Assembly: GCF_000422945.1 (NCBI RefSeq)
Contig: NZ_KE383964.1
Span: forward strand, 346,530-410,529
Length of the DNA: 64,000 nucleotides
From: Daejeonella oryzae DSM 19973
Lineage (GTDB): Bacteria; Bacteroidota; Bacteroidia; Sphingobacteriales; Sphingobacteriaceae
Reading direction: 5' to 3'
Of this stretch, positions 53,952 through 63,537 are shown piece by piece. Every line of letters begins with the position of its first letter. Within the stretch, counting starts at the first letter, position 1. The position numbers were made by a program, and so were the translations under genes. Below the pieces are notes generated by a model, which worked only from the letters and a program-made list of their open reading frames with translations, made no database searches and was not told where the DNA came from.

Positions 53952-55769
53952 TTACTGGAGATAAGCAGCCTGCCTGATGAGCAGCGACCTGTATTTTGTA
54001 AATATGGTCGATTTGGATACAAAACCGATATAATTCCCAGTGGCCGAAACAACAGGCAAAATCCAGATGTCATCTTTATCCATTTTTTTCATAACCTCTT
54101 TCATGCGGATATCAAGGGTTAAAACATACGGAGGTTGTTCCATTATATCTTCCACTTTTACCGCTTCATCAGGTTTAAAAAGCATATTAAACAGTTTATC
54201 ACTGTACACTATTCCAAGGAGTTTTCCTGTATCATCCACAACGGGGAAGATATTTCTTTTGGACCCGATGATTTCATTCCTTTTTTCGTAAGGAATATCT
54301 CCGGGCTTTAATTGAATAAAGTTGCGGTCAATGAGATACTTAAGCTTCATCATTTGCAGTACCGTACTATCCTTATCTTCATGGGAAAGCAGTTCCCCTT
54401 TTTCGGCTAAAGCTTTTGTATAAATAGAATATTTCTGGCTCCGGCGGCTAATGAAATAGGCAATAGCAGAAACAATCATCAAGGGTGTCATAAGTTCATA
54501 ACCGCCGGTAATTTCGGCAATTAAAAAAATTCCGGTGAGAGGCGCATGCATAATTCCGCTGAGGGCAGCAGCCATGCCGGCTACAATAAAATTGGCGGTA
54601 TTCAGATGCATTAAGCCGGTTTGATTAACCGTTTCGGCAAATACAAAACCTGTAATACCTCCCATAATCAGGCTGGGGCCGAATACACCGCCGTTTCCTC
54701 CGGCAGCCAGGGTAATCAGCGTAGCAAATGATTTGGCAAAAATGGTGAGAATGCCAAACAGAATCATCAAAACAGGAATATGGCTGTACTCAGAAAAAAT
54801 GCTGTTTTTTAGAAGCGTGTCGTGATTCCCGGCCAGCAATTCTTTAATACTGATATATCCTTCGCCGTATAACGCCGGGAAAATAAAAATCAGGGCTCCC
54901 AGGATAAGACCTCCGGCTATGGCCCGGTAATAGTCGTTTTTTATTTTCTTAAAACTGCCCTTGATGTAAAAGGTAAGCCTGGTAAAATAGATTGAAAATA
55001 ATCCGATGAGCAGGGCCATAATTACATAAAAAGGAATGGCACTAAATTGCCATCCTTCTGTGATCAGAAAAAACAGCTGTTCTTTATAAAATAAACGGGC
55101 AACTACAGAGGCGGTGGCTGCGGATATCAGCAGAGGAATAAATGCAGGAATGGTGAACTCCGGAAGGAGTACTTCTATAGCAAATATTATCCCCGCTACC
55201 GGACTGTTAAATGCGCCGGCAATACCGGCGGCGGCTCCGCAGGCCAGCAGTAATGTTACTTCGCGATAATTTAAACCGAATAATTTTCCGGAATTGGAAC
55301 CAATGGCAGCGCCGCTGGAAACAATCGGAGCTTCCAGTCCGCTTGATCCTCCAAACCCAACGGTTAAAGCACTGGTTATTATTTGCGAGTAAATATTATG
55401 AAAATCCATTTTGCTGGATTTTCTGGATATGGTGAAAAGGATAGGGGTTAAGCCAATTTCAAAGGGCTTTTTGCGGATAAATCTTTTAACATACGTGATG
55501 GAAAGAAGAATTCCGACTAAGGGAAACAACAGATATAAAAAGTATTTATAATTGGATTGTACATCATGCTGAAGAAAAAAGCTGATCCGGTGACTTAATG
55601 ATTTTAAAAGGGAAGCTGCCAGTCCGCCCATTATTCCCACAAATACAGCGGCTACTATTAAAAAATTACGGTTAGAAATTTGTTTTTGCCTGTAATTGTT
55701 AACCCGGATGTATAGCCTTTTTAAACTTGGGAATATCATTGGGGCCAAGTTCCTGAATTTTATCAGCAA
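53952..55769 (-). CDS. ClC family chloride channel/antiporter with CBS domains
   Basis: A 605-residue membrane protein with about ten hydrophobic segments. ClC motifs: GFGGSSGLEAP (139-148) with the gating glutamate Glu146, and GGNGGVFGPSLIMGG with the conserved Phe. The E-to-A substitution that would make it a pure channel is absent. The C-terminal part (about 445-605) holds two CBS domains (LFNMLFKP, YVLTLDIRMKEVMKKMDKDD), which regulate by nucleotide binding. Probably an H+/Cl- antiporter; transport mode is not settled. It lies between two orphan kinases. Confidence 0.9.
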   Translation of the reverse strand: MLIKFRNLAPMIFPSLKRLYIRVNNYRQKQISNRNFLIVAAVFVGIMGGLAASLLKSLSHRISFFLQHDVQSNYKYFLYLLFPLVGILLSITYVKRFIRKKPFEIGLTPILFTISRKSSKMDFHNIYSQIITSALTVGFGGSSGLEAPIVSSGAAIGSNSGKLFGLNYREVTLLLACGAAAGIAGAFNSPVAGIIFAIEVLLPEFTIPAFIPLLISAATASVVARLFYKEQLFFLITEGWQFSAIPFYVIMALLIGLFSIYFTRLTFYIKGSFKKIKNDYYRAIAGGLILGALIFIFPALYGEGYISIKELLAGNHDTLLKNSIFSEYSHIPVLMILFGILTIFAKSFATLITLAAGGNGGVFGPSLIMGGITGFVFAETVNQTGLMHLNTANFIVAGMAAALSGIMHAPLTGIFLIAEITGGYELMTPLMIVSAIAYFISRRSQKYSIYTKALAEKGELLSHEDKDSTVLQMMKLKYLIDRNFIQLKPGDIPYEKRNEIIGSKRNIFPVVDDTGKLLGIVYSDKLFNMLFKPDEAVKVEDIMEQPPYVLTLDIRMKEVMKKMDKDDIWILPVVSATGNYIGFVSKSTIFTKYRSLLIRQAAYLQ

Positions 55770-55861
55770 ATGAAATTAAAACTCATTTTTAAACCATTTG
55801 ATTCAGAATTGCTGCCCGGTAATCAGAAATCAAGATTAAAAATATCATAACAGGAGTCTGA

Positions 55862-58531
55862 TTAAATATTTTCTACACTTGTTAGGGGGAGAGTGAATGT
55901 AAATATTGAACCCTCGCCTTCTTCGCTTTGTACATCTAACCTTCCCTGGTGCCGTTTAACAATCTCGCAGGAGATATATAAACCCAGGCCCATTCCGGCA
56001 TACTGACTGACTACCTCACCGCTTACCCTGAAAAACTGATCAAAAACCTGCTTTTGATTTTCTGCAGAGATGCCTATTCCAAAATCCTGAACTGAAAAAC
56101 TGATCTCATCGTGGTTTAATTTAGTGCTTAGCACAATTCTGTTTGCCTTTGGAGAATACTTCAGGGCATTAGAAATTAAATTAATCATAACCTGACCGAT
56201 GCGAATGCGGTCTCCAAGGATATTTTGAGTGGAATCCAGGTTGCAGATAATGCTGTGACTTAGTGAGGTTTGTTTCATTTCATCTGCAACTTCCATTACA
56301 AGATTATTGAAATCAAAAATTTCTAAATCATACTGCAGTCTGCCGCCTGTTACCTTGGTGGCGTCCAGCAGATCGCTGATCAGAGACGTGAGCTTATTTA
56401 CCTGGTTATTTATTCTGGATAGAAAACTCACTGCTTCGGTATTTCCTTCTCTGGCAAGTTTATTTTGCAGAAACTGGGTATATCCTTTAATGCTGGTTAC
56501 AGGTGTTTTTAATTCATGGGAAGCCATGCTGATGAAATCGTTTTTCTGTTTCTCAAGTTTAATCCGCTCAGAGATCTGTTTTTTCAGCTCCTCCGCAAAC
56601 AGCTTCTGATCATGAATGTCTGTATTGGTTCCAATCCATCCTTTTAAATTACCATCACTGTCGGTCCGGGCATGTCCGCGGCTTAAGTGCCATCGGTAAG
56701 TTCCATCATACCTCAGTATACGATGTTCAATCTCGCAGTCTTTTGAGTTTTCAAAAGATTCTTTCAGGGCCTGTAAACTTGCTGCCAGGTCATCCGGATG
56801 GATGATGTTATCCCAGCCCTGATCACGGAGTTCATCAAAACTCAGCTGCGTATAATCCAGCCATCGTTTATTAAAATAATTAACCTGGCTTGCAGCATCA
56901 GCTGTCCATACTTTCTGAGGCATAGAATCAGCCATCAGCCTGAATCGTTTTTCACTCTCAAGAAGAGATTTTTCAAAATTTTTACGTTCGGTAATATCCC
57001 TGAAATACCAGGCCCAGCCGTAAGACTCTTCTCCTTCGGCCTTGATGGAGAATCCATATCGGTCAATTACACGGCCGTCTTTAAAAAGCACTTCCTCATG
57101 CGCAGATTCTTCCTGATGCTGATAGCAATACTGCACCCGCTCAATAAAACTTTGCGGATCTTCCAGCTGTGTCATGGCAAATTGTAGAGCTGCGCTGTCG
57201 TCATTCCTTTTGATAATATCTTCAGGAATTTTCCATAGATCTATAAAATGATTATTGAATGAAATTATTTTGCCTTTGCCGTCTACTATAAGCAAAGCAT
57301 CGGGAATAGCATCACTCTGAGCTTCTAAAAGTGCGGTTCGGTATTTTAATATTTCTTCCGCTTTTTTTCGTTCAGAAATATCTCTGGCCATGGCAAACAT
57401 ATGGGGCGTACCATTTAGTGTTAAACCGGCCATATGTACTTCTACAGGATATATACTTCCGTCTTTTCTTTTATGCAGCGTTTCTACTTTATGAATTGTG
57501 CCATTTTGTGCGGCGTCGAAGGAGGCCCTGAACACCTCATCATTAAAAATCGGATCTACATCGGGTACACGAATATTTTTTATTTCCTCCTTACTGTATC
57601 CCCAGCGCTCAACGGCTACAGCGTTTAAATAAGCAAAAGTTCCGTCCCGGCGCATCAGTATAAAGGGATCAATTGCGTTTTCTGCCATGTGCTTAAAACG
57701 TTTCAAATCTTCCTCTGCCATTTTTTCGCGGGTGGCATCCTGCATTACTCCACTTATTCGAACCGGTTCTCCTTTATCATTGACTGTAACTTTTCCTTTG
57801 GAGCGCACCCACCTGATTTTATTATCGCTGATGCCAATGCTACGGTAAACAGTTTCGAAATGCCTATCCTGATCAAAAAACTGATCTGAAAGAAATAGCA
57901 GATCATTGGATGCTCTGTCATCAGGATGGAGAGCATTCAAATAAAGTTCATAATTCACCGCGGCTTCGGGGGCTAATCCGAACAGCTCTTTGGCTTTTGC
58001 CGACCAAATCAGTTCTCCGCTTTGGGGATAGTAATCGAAAGTGCCCATTTCGCCGGCTTCTAGCGCAAAGCGAATCTGTTCTTCTTTTTCTTCAATTAAT
58101 TGCCTGGCTGTAACCTGCTCTGTTACCACATAACCGGAAACAAGAATTCCGGCTATTTCATTCTGATCATTTTTAAAAACCTGGTACGTAAAATTTATGT
58201 ATTCTGTAAAAGGTATATTTTGTCCGCGGATTAAAGAAATTGGAATTTCGTGGCCATTATAGGTTTCTCCGGTTGTATATACATCATCAAGCAACTTTAT
58301 AAAACCCTGCTCGCTTACTTCTGGAAGAACCTCCGCAACAGTTTTTCCAATGGGATTACGGTTGCCGATTAATTCAATGTATGCGGCATTGGCAAATTCA
58401 AAAATATGGTTTGAGTTTTTAAGTACGGCAAAAATACCCGGAGCCTGTTCAAAGAAATCAAATAGCATCCGGGATTCCAGAATATTCTCACTTGCATTTG
58501 TATTGATGTTTTGATCGGAGCCTGAAATCAT
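55862..58531 (-). CDS. Multi-PAS sensor histidine kinase (orphan)
   Basis: An 889-residue soluble kinase. About five PAS/PAC modules fill residues 20-650 (for example FEQAPGIFAVLKNSNHIFEF, then GEMGTFDYYPQSGEL, FILMRRDGTFAYLN, IPDALLIVDGKGKI and MPQKVWTADAASQV). The HisKA H-box is MASHELKTPVTS (His672) and the HATPase has N-box INLISNALKYSP, G1 DFGIGIS and G2 GMGLGLYIS. No membrane span. No cognate receiver is nearby. Domain count is by pattern, so the number of PAS units could be off by one. Confidence 0.9.
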   Translation of the reverse strand: MISGSDQNINTNASENILESRMLFDFFEQAPGIFAVLKNSNHIFEFANAAYIELIGNRNPIGKTVAEVLPEVSEQGFIKLLDDVYTTGETYNGHEIPISLIRGQNIPFTEYINFTYQVFKNDQNEIAGILVSGYVVTEQVTARQLIEEKEEQIRFALEAGEMGTFDYYPQSGELIWSAKAKELFGLAPEAAVNYELYLNALHPDDRASNDLLFLSDQFFDQDRHFETVYRSIGISDNKIRWVRSKGKVTVNDKGEPVRISGVMQDATREKMAEEDLKRFKHMAENAIDPFILMRRDGTFAYLNAVAVERWGYSKEEIKNIRVPDVDPIFNDEVFRASFDAAQNGTIHKVETLHKRKDGSIYPVEVHMAGLTLNGTPHMFAMARDISERKKAEEILKYRTALLEAQSDAIPDALLIVDGKGKIISFNNHFIDLWKIPEDIIKRNDDSAALQFAMTQLEDPQSFIERVQYCYQHQEESAHEEVLFKDGRVIDRYGFSIKAEGEESYGWAWYFRDITERKNFEKSLLESEKRFRLMADSMPQKVWTADAASQVNYFNKRWLDYTQLSFDELRDQGWDNIIHPDDLAASLQALKESFENSKDCEIEHRILRYDGTYRWHLSRGHARTDSDGNLKGWIGTNTDIHDQKLFAEELKKQISERIKLEKQKNDFISMASHELKTPVTSIKGYTQFLQNKLAREGNTEAVSFLSRINNQVNKLTSLISDLLDATKVTGGRLQYDLEIFDFNNLVMEVADEMKQTSLSHSIICNLDSTQNILGDRIRIGQVMINLISNALKYSPKANRIVLSTKLNHDEISFSVQDFGIGISAENQKQVFDQFFRVSGEVVSQYAGMGLGLYISCEIVKRHQGRLDVQSEEGEGSIFTFTLPLTSVENI

Positions 58532-58705
58532 TTTTTAATATAATCAGCTGTTAATTTGTATTTACTGAATTTTTTTTTCGTTTTATCAATTGAATGCTGA
58601 TGTATATCCGAAGCAATTTTTCAGCCCGATAAATATACCAAGTAATTTATATTGATGCGGATTTTCTAAAATTCTTCGAAAGCTTTAATCAAACAGGATT
58701 TATAA

Positions 58706-58750
58706 TAAGGCACAGCTTAATACCGGTCAGGAGTTCTTAACTGTGCCTTT
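58706..58750 (-). terminator. Candidate terminator between the secreted protein and the multi-PAS kinase
   Basis: AAGGCACAG and CTGTGCCTT flank about 23 nt, forming a 9-bp stem with a T run. Within the 58532-58820 gap it probably ends the secreted-protein transcript. Confidence 0.5.
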
Positions 58751-58752
58751 GT

Positions 58753-58805
58753 TGATCTCTGCAATTGATCCCTGAATTTCTTCATCTCTGCAATTGATCC
58801 CTGAA
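58753..58805. repeat. Direct repeat of about 23 bp
   Basis: ATCTCTGCAATTGATCCCTG occurs twice, each copy continuing AAT, separated by 7 nt, just before the secreted-protein stop. Two copies only, so not an array. Confidence 0.7.
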
Positions 58806-58820
58806 TAAACGTTGATCAGA

Positions 58821-59675
58821 TTATAAGCGGATAATGATGTTTACATCAGAATCAAGGGTTTGCCTGCTGGAATTTAATTGGTTTTGGAGTGAATTTACAT
58901 TGTTCTGTAAATCCATAATCAGCATTTCTCTTCTTTCGATATCAGCAGACGATAGTGTGCTTCGGTCTCTGTCAAAATTAGTTCTGATTCCCAAAAGCTT
59001 TTGCATGGCTAATGATAAAATTGCTTCGCTGTAAGACATTGTTTCCCAAGCGGATTCGTACGTATTGTACACATTCTCCCGCGATTTTACATAATTTGAA
59101 GACCATCGATCTGAATAATTGATATTGCAATCTCCCATTTTATCTCCGTGATTTAAATGCGCCTGTAAAGCGTTTTCAGAAATGGAAATGTTTACTCCGT
59201 TTTCACCATTACCTGAAGGATTATGACATACTTTTACTTTTTTCTGATTTCGGGGATGTTTTCTGTCAGCGAAATTATCCAGGTTCCAGTTAATGATCAT
59301 ATCCCGTTTTCCATTCATCATATTGCTGTTGACATTTGATTTATTCCCCTGGCCGGCACTCGAATGATTGTTATTGTTAGTATGATTATTGCCATTTGAC
59401 TTATTGCCTGAATTGTTTTTTCCCTGCTCCGCACTTTTTCCCGGGGCCTGGTTTTTTTGCTTCTGATTGCTGTTGCCCTGGCGGTCATTACCTTTTGAAG
59501 TGTTGACTTTTTTCTCCTGCGGATTCGCATTATTACCCCTGGAAACTGGCTGATTTTTAGCGTTATTTCCTTTACTATTCTGATCTTTTTTTTCTGGTTG
59601 TACATTGGTAAATGCAATAACAGTAAATAGTATCAAGGGCAGGACACTTATCTTTAAAATATGATTCTGTTTCAT
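58821..59675 (-). CDS. Secreted Asn/Gly-rich protein with CHNPSGN-AHLxHGD motif
   Basis: A 284-residue exported protein. After the signal sequence, residues about 28-120 are low-complexity, Asn/Gln/Lys/Ser-rich repeats, likely a flexible linker. The middle has a conserved Cys-His motif: VCHNPSGN (Cys150, His151) and AHLNHGDKMGDC (His173, His176, Cys183), a known recurring module in extracellular bacterial proteins that looks like a metal site. The C-terminus has coiled-coil-like segments (245-280). Same strand, 16 nt downstream of the small lipoprotein. Function unknown. Confidence 0.65.
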   Translation of the reverse strand: MKQNHILKISVLPLILFTVIAFTNVQPEKKDQNSKGNNAKNQPVSRGNNANPQEKKVNTSKGNDRQGNSNQKQKNQAPGKSAEQGKNNSGNKSNGNNHTNNNNHSSAGQGNKSNVNSNMMNGKRDMIINWNLDNFADRKHPRNQKKVKVCHNPSGNGENGVNISISENALQAHLNHGDKMGDCNINYSDRWSSNYVKSRENVYNTYESAWETMSYSEAILSLAMQKLLGIRTNFDRDRSTLSSADIERREMLIMDLQNNVNSLQNQLNSSRQTLDSDVNIIIRL

Positions 59676-59691
59676 CGTTTTGATTTTTAGC

Positions 59692-59898
59692 TTAAAATTC
59701 TTTTTCTATTTTTTCAAGGGAGGCTTCCACCTTTTTGGTTTCTGCTTCAAGGTCTTTGGTTGATTGTTCAAGATCTGTTGAAACAGAATCCATGGTTGCA
59801 ATCTCAGGTTCATCCGCTTTGGCGCTCTTATTTGAACAGGAGCTTACGAAAAGCAGCAAGGGTAATATTAAGGTGAGGTAAAATAATCTGATTTTCAT
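59692..59898 (-). CDS. Small lipoprotein with acidic/Lys helix
   Basis: A 68-residue lipoprotein: signal MKIRLFYLTLILPLLLFVSSCSN with the lipobox VSSC. The mature part is a Glu/Lys-rich helix (DLEQSTKDLEAETKKVEASL) that may form a coiled coil. No family is recognised. It lies 16 nt upstream of the Asn-rich secreted protein and is probably cotranscribed, perhaps as its anchor; that is conjecture. Confidence 0.65.
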   Translation of the reverse strand: MKIRLFYLTLILPLLLFVSSCSNKSAKADEPEIATMDSVSTDLEQSTKDLEAETKKVEASLEKIEKEF

Positions 59899-60091
59899 GT
59901 TTCTTTAAATTTAATTATGCAATGGAGTTTAGGCTGGATTTATAAATATTTTTAACTATAAGACAAATATGAAGCCATGAAGATTTTGGTAAAAATGTTC
60001 TGCTCCAAATCAAACAATTGTGTAAGGAGCGATCTTTAATCATTTCTATCTTTTTCCAGGTAATTTAAAAATTGATACCTTCCGGTTTAAA

Positions 60092-61015
60092 ATGGTTTTT
60101 GTGAAGTATTTTGTTTCTCTCTTTAAGCTCTTCCTGCTGATTTCTATAACAGCCTGCACTATGAAAAATCCGGAACCCGTATTTATAGATTATAAAATTC
60201 AGGATAATTATCCATCCGGATCAACGGTTACATATTTGAACGGGTATTTATATATCATGGGGGATGATGCTTCAGAAATTCTGGTATTGAATGATTCACT
60301 GGAAGAAACAGACAGGATTAAGCTTTTTGATGATAATCCGAATCAGCGGATTCCCAAAAATCTGAAAGCCGATATTGAAGCCTCGGCCTTAATCAATTTT
60401 AATGAACGTAAATCAATATTGTTTTTTGGTTCCGGTTCTTTAATTCCGCATCGCGACAGCGCATTTCTGTTTAATCCAGATGATAACAAGATTGAAAAGA
60501 TAAATTATTCCAAATTTTACGATCAGCTGAGAAGGCATTTCAGTCAGTTGAATATTGAATCGGCTGCCTCGATCGGGGAGGAGCTGATTCTCGGAATCAG
60601 GGCCAATGCATCTTCTCCCGATAACTTTTTAGTTGTGGCGACTTCTGATGATTTATTGCCCGTTTATAAGCGTCGAATTTATATACATATCCCTGTTAAG
60701 AACACCGGAATATCGGGTATGGATTATGATTCGCAGCAGGATATACTATATATGACTTTTTCATCAGAGAATACTTCGAATGCATTTGATGACGGTGAAA
60801 TTGGAGAAAGTTATCTGGCAATTATAGACGATGCCAAAGCGCAGTTGCAGAGTGATAAAATTCACATATCTGCATTAACCAAATTATCTGATCTGAGTTC
60901 GGAATTTAAAAACCAGAAAATTGAAGGGGTGTGCTTGCTTAAAGAACACAGTCAGCTGCTGCTTGTTGCCGATGATGATAAGGGAAATACCGGACTCTTC
61001 AGGCTGGGATTTTAA
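60092..61015 (+). CDS. Conserved lipoprotein, beta-propeller-like
   Basis: A 307-residue exported protein with a lipobox (SITACT) after the signal segment. It has repeated strand-turn patterns with GYLYIMGDDASEILVLN, LFFGSGS and EGVCLLKEHSQLLLVADDD, which suggest a propeller or DUF6929-type fold; that name is tentative. No catalytic motif is visible. It lies 81 nt upstream of the MFS gene, same strand, so the two may be cotranscribed. Confidence 0.6.
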   Translation: MVFVKYFVSLFKLFLLISITACTMKNPEPVFIDYKIQDNYPSGSTVTYLNGYLYIMGDDASEILVLNDSLEETDRIKLFDDNPNQRIPKNLKADIEASALINFNERKSILFFGSGSLIPHRDSAFLFNPDDNKIEKINYSKFYDQLRRHFSQLNIESAASIGEELILGIRANASSPDNFLVVATSDDLLPVYKRRIYIHIPVKNTGISGMDYDSQQDILYMTFSSENTSNAFDDGEIGESYLAIIDDAKAQLQSDKIHISALTKLSDLSSEFKNQKIEGVCLLKEHSQLLLVADDDKGNTGLFRLGF

Positions 61016-61096
61016 AAAGATCATCAATTTTTTTATTGATTTTCGCGAGTGAAGTTTGCTTTTTTATAGCATTGACAAATTTTATACTGCCATTAA

Positions 61097-62305
61097 ATGA
61101 AGCGGATTTTACCGGTTATAGTGATCTCTCAATTTTTATGTACTACGCTTTGGTTTGCAGGAAATGCAATTATCAACGAAATTGGAACCGCAGTTCATTC
61201 AGGTGCCGATTTTTTAGCTCAGCTCACCAGCATCATACAATTTGGATTTATTACCGGGACTTTGGTTTTTGCAGTACTCAGCATTTCCGACCGTTTTTCT
61301 CCTTCCGTTGTATTTTTTACCTGCTCTATTCTGGCCGGTATTTTTAATCTGGGAATAGCGATTCCTGATAGTCAATCATCAGCAATACTTTTGTTCAGAT
61401 TTTTAACCGGTTTTTTTCTGGCAGGAATTTATCCTGTCGGGATGAAAATAGCTTCAGATTATTACCGGGAAGGGCTTGGAAAATCTCTGGGATTTTTAGT
61501 AGGAGCTTTAGTGATCGGAACGGCATTCCCGCATCTGTTAAAAAACCTGATCAGCGGCCTTCCCTGGAAATATGTTCTGTTTGTTACAAGTGGCTTATCA
61601 GTTACAGGTGGTCTCTGTATTTTACTTTTTATACCCGACGGGCCTTACCGGAAGTTGAGTCAGAAATTTAGTTTTACAGTTTTTATGAAGGTGTTTAAAA
61701 ACCCGGATTTCAGAGCTGCTTCTTTCGGATATTTTGGTCATATGTGGGAGCTGTATACTTTCTGGGCATTTGTACCAGTCATGCTAAGTGCAGCTAAACT
61801 GGAATTCCCTGCAATTAATATCAATGTTTCTTTGTGGTCATTCGTCATTATTGGCTCAGGCGGACTGGCCTGTGTTTTCAGCGGGCTACTTTCTCAATAT
61901 TTCGGAGCTAAAAGAATTGCGGCATATGCTTTATTTTTATCCTGTTTATGCTGCCTGACTTCACCAATTTTTCTGTTTTCGGGGTCAGTTTATATACTGA
62001 TAGGTTTTCTGATTTTCTGGGGATTAACAGTGGTTGCCGATTCGCCTTTATTCTCTGCCTTAGTCGCAAAAAGTGCCCCTGCAGAATACAGAGGAACTTC
62101 TCTGACCATTGTAAATTGTATAGGATTTTCTATAACCATACTCAGTATTCAGTTTGTTAATGCCCTTTCGGGCGAATTAAATTCTCAATTCATGTATATG
62201 ACGCTGGCTATAGGTCCCGTTCTCGGTCTTATATTTTTATTGAAGAAGAGGCATTCTTCACAGCGAATAGATGCGGCAGGTTTGGCGGGAAATGTACATT
62301 CTTAA
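61097..62305 (+). CDS. MFS transporter
   Basis: A 402-residue major facilitator superfamily protein with about 12 hydrophobic helices, for example VVFFTCSILAGIFNLGIAI, FRFLTGFFLAGIYPVGMKI (the helix-4 region with the RxG-type motif) and IYPVG. The cytoplasmic loop between the halves is DGPYRKLSQKFSF. Substrate not predictable; the family includes nitrate/nitrite and drug exporters. No regulator is linked. Confidence 0.85.
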   Translation: MKRILPVIVISQFLCTTLWFAGNAIINEIGTAVHSGADFLAQLTSIIQFGFITGTLVFAVLSISDRFSPSVVFFTCSILAGIFNLGIAIPDSQSSAILLFRFLTGFFLAGIYPVGMKIASDYYREGLGKSLGFLVGALVIGTAFPHLLKNLISGLPWKYVLFVTSGLSVTGGLCILLFIPDGPYRKLSQKFSFTVFMKVFKNPDFRAASFGYFGHMWELYTFWAFVPVMLSAAKLEFPAININVSLWSFVIIGSGGLACVFSGLLSQYFGAKRIAAYALFLSCLCCLTSPIFLFSGSVYILIGFLIFWGLTVVADSPLFSALVAKSAPAEYRGTSLTIVNCIGFSITILSIQFVNALSGELNSQFMYMTLAIGPVLGLIFLLKKRHSSQRIDAAGLAGNVHS

Positions 62306-62451
62306 CTCAGCAAACATACTCCGAAATTAAATGGAGCTTTAATATTTCATGGTCTGCTTTTATCAGCAAATTTATGTTAATTTCAATTTTCAGTTTAAAG
62401 GATCTTTATTCTCCTCAATACTGTAATAATGTGAAGCTGTCTTAATATAAA

Positions 62452-63537
62452 ATGAATAACTTATCGTTTAGTACCGACCAGTCCATCCTCTTGGAGCCTT
62501 TTTTTGAATTATCACCTGATTTATTATGCATCGCTGATTACAGCGGTTATTTTAGAAGGATCAATCCGGCAGTATCTAAAACACTGGGATATACCATGGA
62601 GGAATTATACTCCAGGCCAATTAATGAATTTGTTTATCCGGATGATCAGGGCCTAACTTCCCGCTTTAGGGATCAATTAATCAAAAGCAAGCCTTTATAT
62701 AATTTTGAAAACCGATATGTATGTAAAAACGGGGAAATCGTATGGCTTTCTTGGACCTCACTTCCGGTAGACAGCGACCAGCTAATTTTTGCTATCGCTA
62801 AAGATATTACTCATAAAAAAAAGCTGGAATCAGAGCGGAACTCGCTTCTTGCAAATCTTACCCGCATTAATCAGGATCTCAAGCAGTTAACTTATACCAC
62901 CTCCCATGATTTAAGAACTCCGGTTAATGATCTGCTTTCGGTTTTCAGCCTGATGAATGTCTCGAAAATTGACGATCCGGAAACACTGGAACTAATTCAT
63001 GTATTAAAATTAGCGAGCGGCAATTTAAAGCAAACACTTGATAAATATGTAGATGCCTTAAGTCACAAGGAAAGCTTAAATGAGCAGCTTGAAGAGATTG
63101 ATTTGCAGACTACCCTCGATCGGGTATTTCATTCTATTGGGAATTTAATCCAAACATCGAAAGTTAGTTTCCATATCGATTTTTCGACACTCCCTATTAT
63201 TAATTTCAATAAAGTTTGTCTGGAAAGTATTTTTTTAAACCTGATCAGCAATTCAATAAAATATGCCCGTCCGGACCGCCAGCCAGTTATATCTATTAGT
63301 TCCAGGATACTTAATGGCAGAAGTCAGCTTATAATTTCTGATAACGGGCTGGGCTTTGATATGGAAAAAGTAAAAGACAAAATATTTGGTCTTCGTCAGA
63401 AATTTCATGATCACCTCGATAGCAAAGGCATTGGTCTCTATCTTGTGTATAATCATGTTACTAACCTGGGAGGTCAGATTACTGTAGATAGCCAGGTGAA
63501 TGAAGGGGCTTGTTTTACAATTACCTTTAACGACTAG
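62452..63537 (+). CDS. PAS-domain sensor histidine kinase (orphan)
   Basis: A 361-residue soluble kinase. One PAS domain (about 10-125, with FELSPDLLCIADYSGYFRRI and FENRYVCKNGEIVWLSW) is followed by an H-box TSHDLRTPVNDL (His152) and an HATPase with NLISNSIKYARP, G1 DNGLGFD and G2 GIGLYLVYNHV. It is the fourth orphan histidine kinase in the window. No receiver domain. Confidence 0.9.
   Translation: MNNLSFSTDQSILLEPFFELSPDLLCIADYSGYFRRINPAVSKTLGYTMEELYSRPINEFVYPDDQGLTSRFRDQLIKSKPLYNFENRYVCKNGEIVWLSWTSLPVDSDQLIFAIAKDITHKKKLESERNSLLANLTRINQDLKQLTYTTSHDLRTPVNDLLSVFSLMNVSKIDDPETLELIHVLKLASGNLKQTLDKYVDALSHKESLNEQLEEIDLQTTLDRVFHSIGNLIQTSKVSFHIDFSTLPIINFNKVCLESIFLNLISNSIKYARPDRQPVISISSRILNGRSQLIISDNGLGFDMEKVKDKIFGLRQKFHDHLDSKGIGLYLVYNHVTNLGGQITVDSQVNEGACFTITFND

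Noticed and set aside
58753..58805. Possible CRISPR array (two 23-bp direct repeats)
   Set aside because: Only two copies with a 7-nt spacer and no cas genes in the window.
59318..59617. Minus-strand frame overlapping the Asn-rich secreted protein
   Set aside because: It is another frame of the low-complexity stretch of the real gene, which has a signal peptide and conserved motif.
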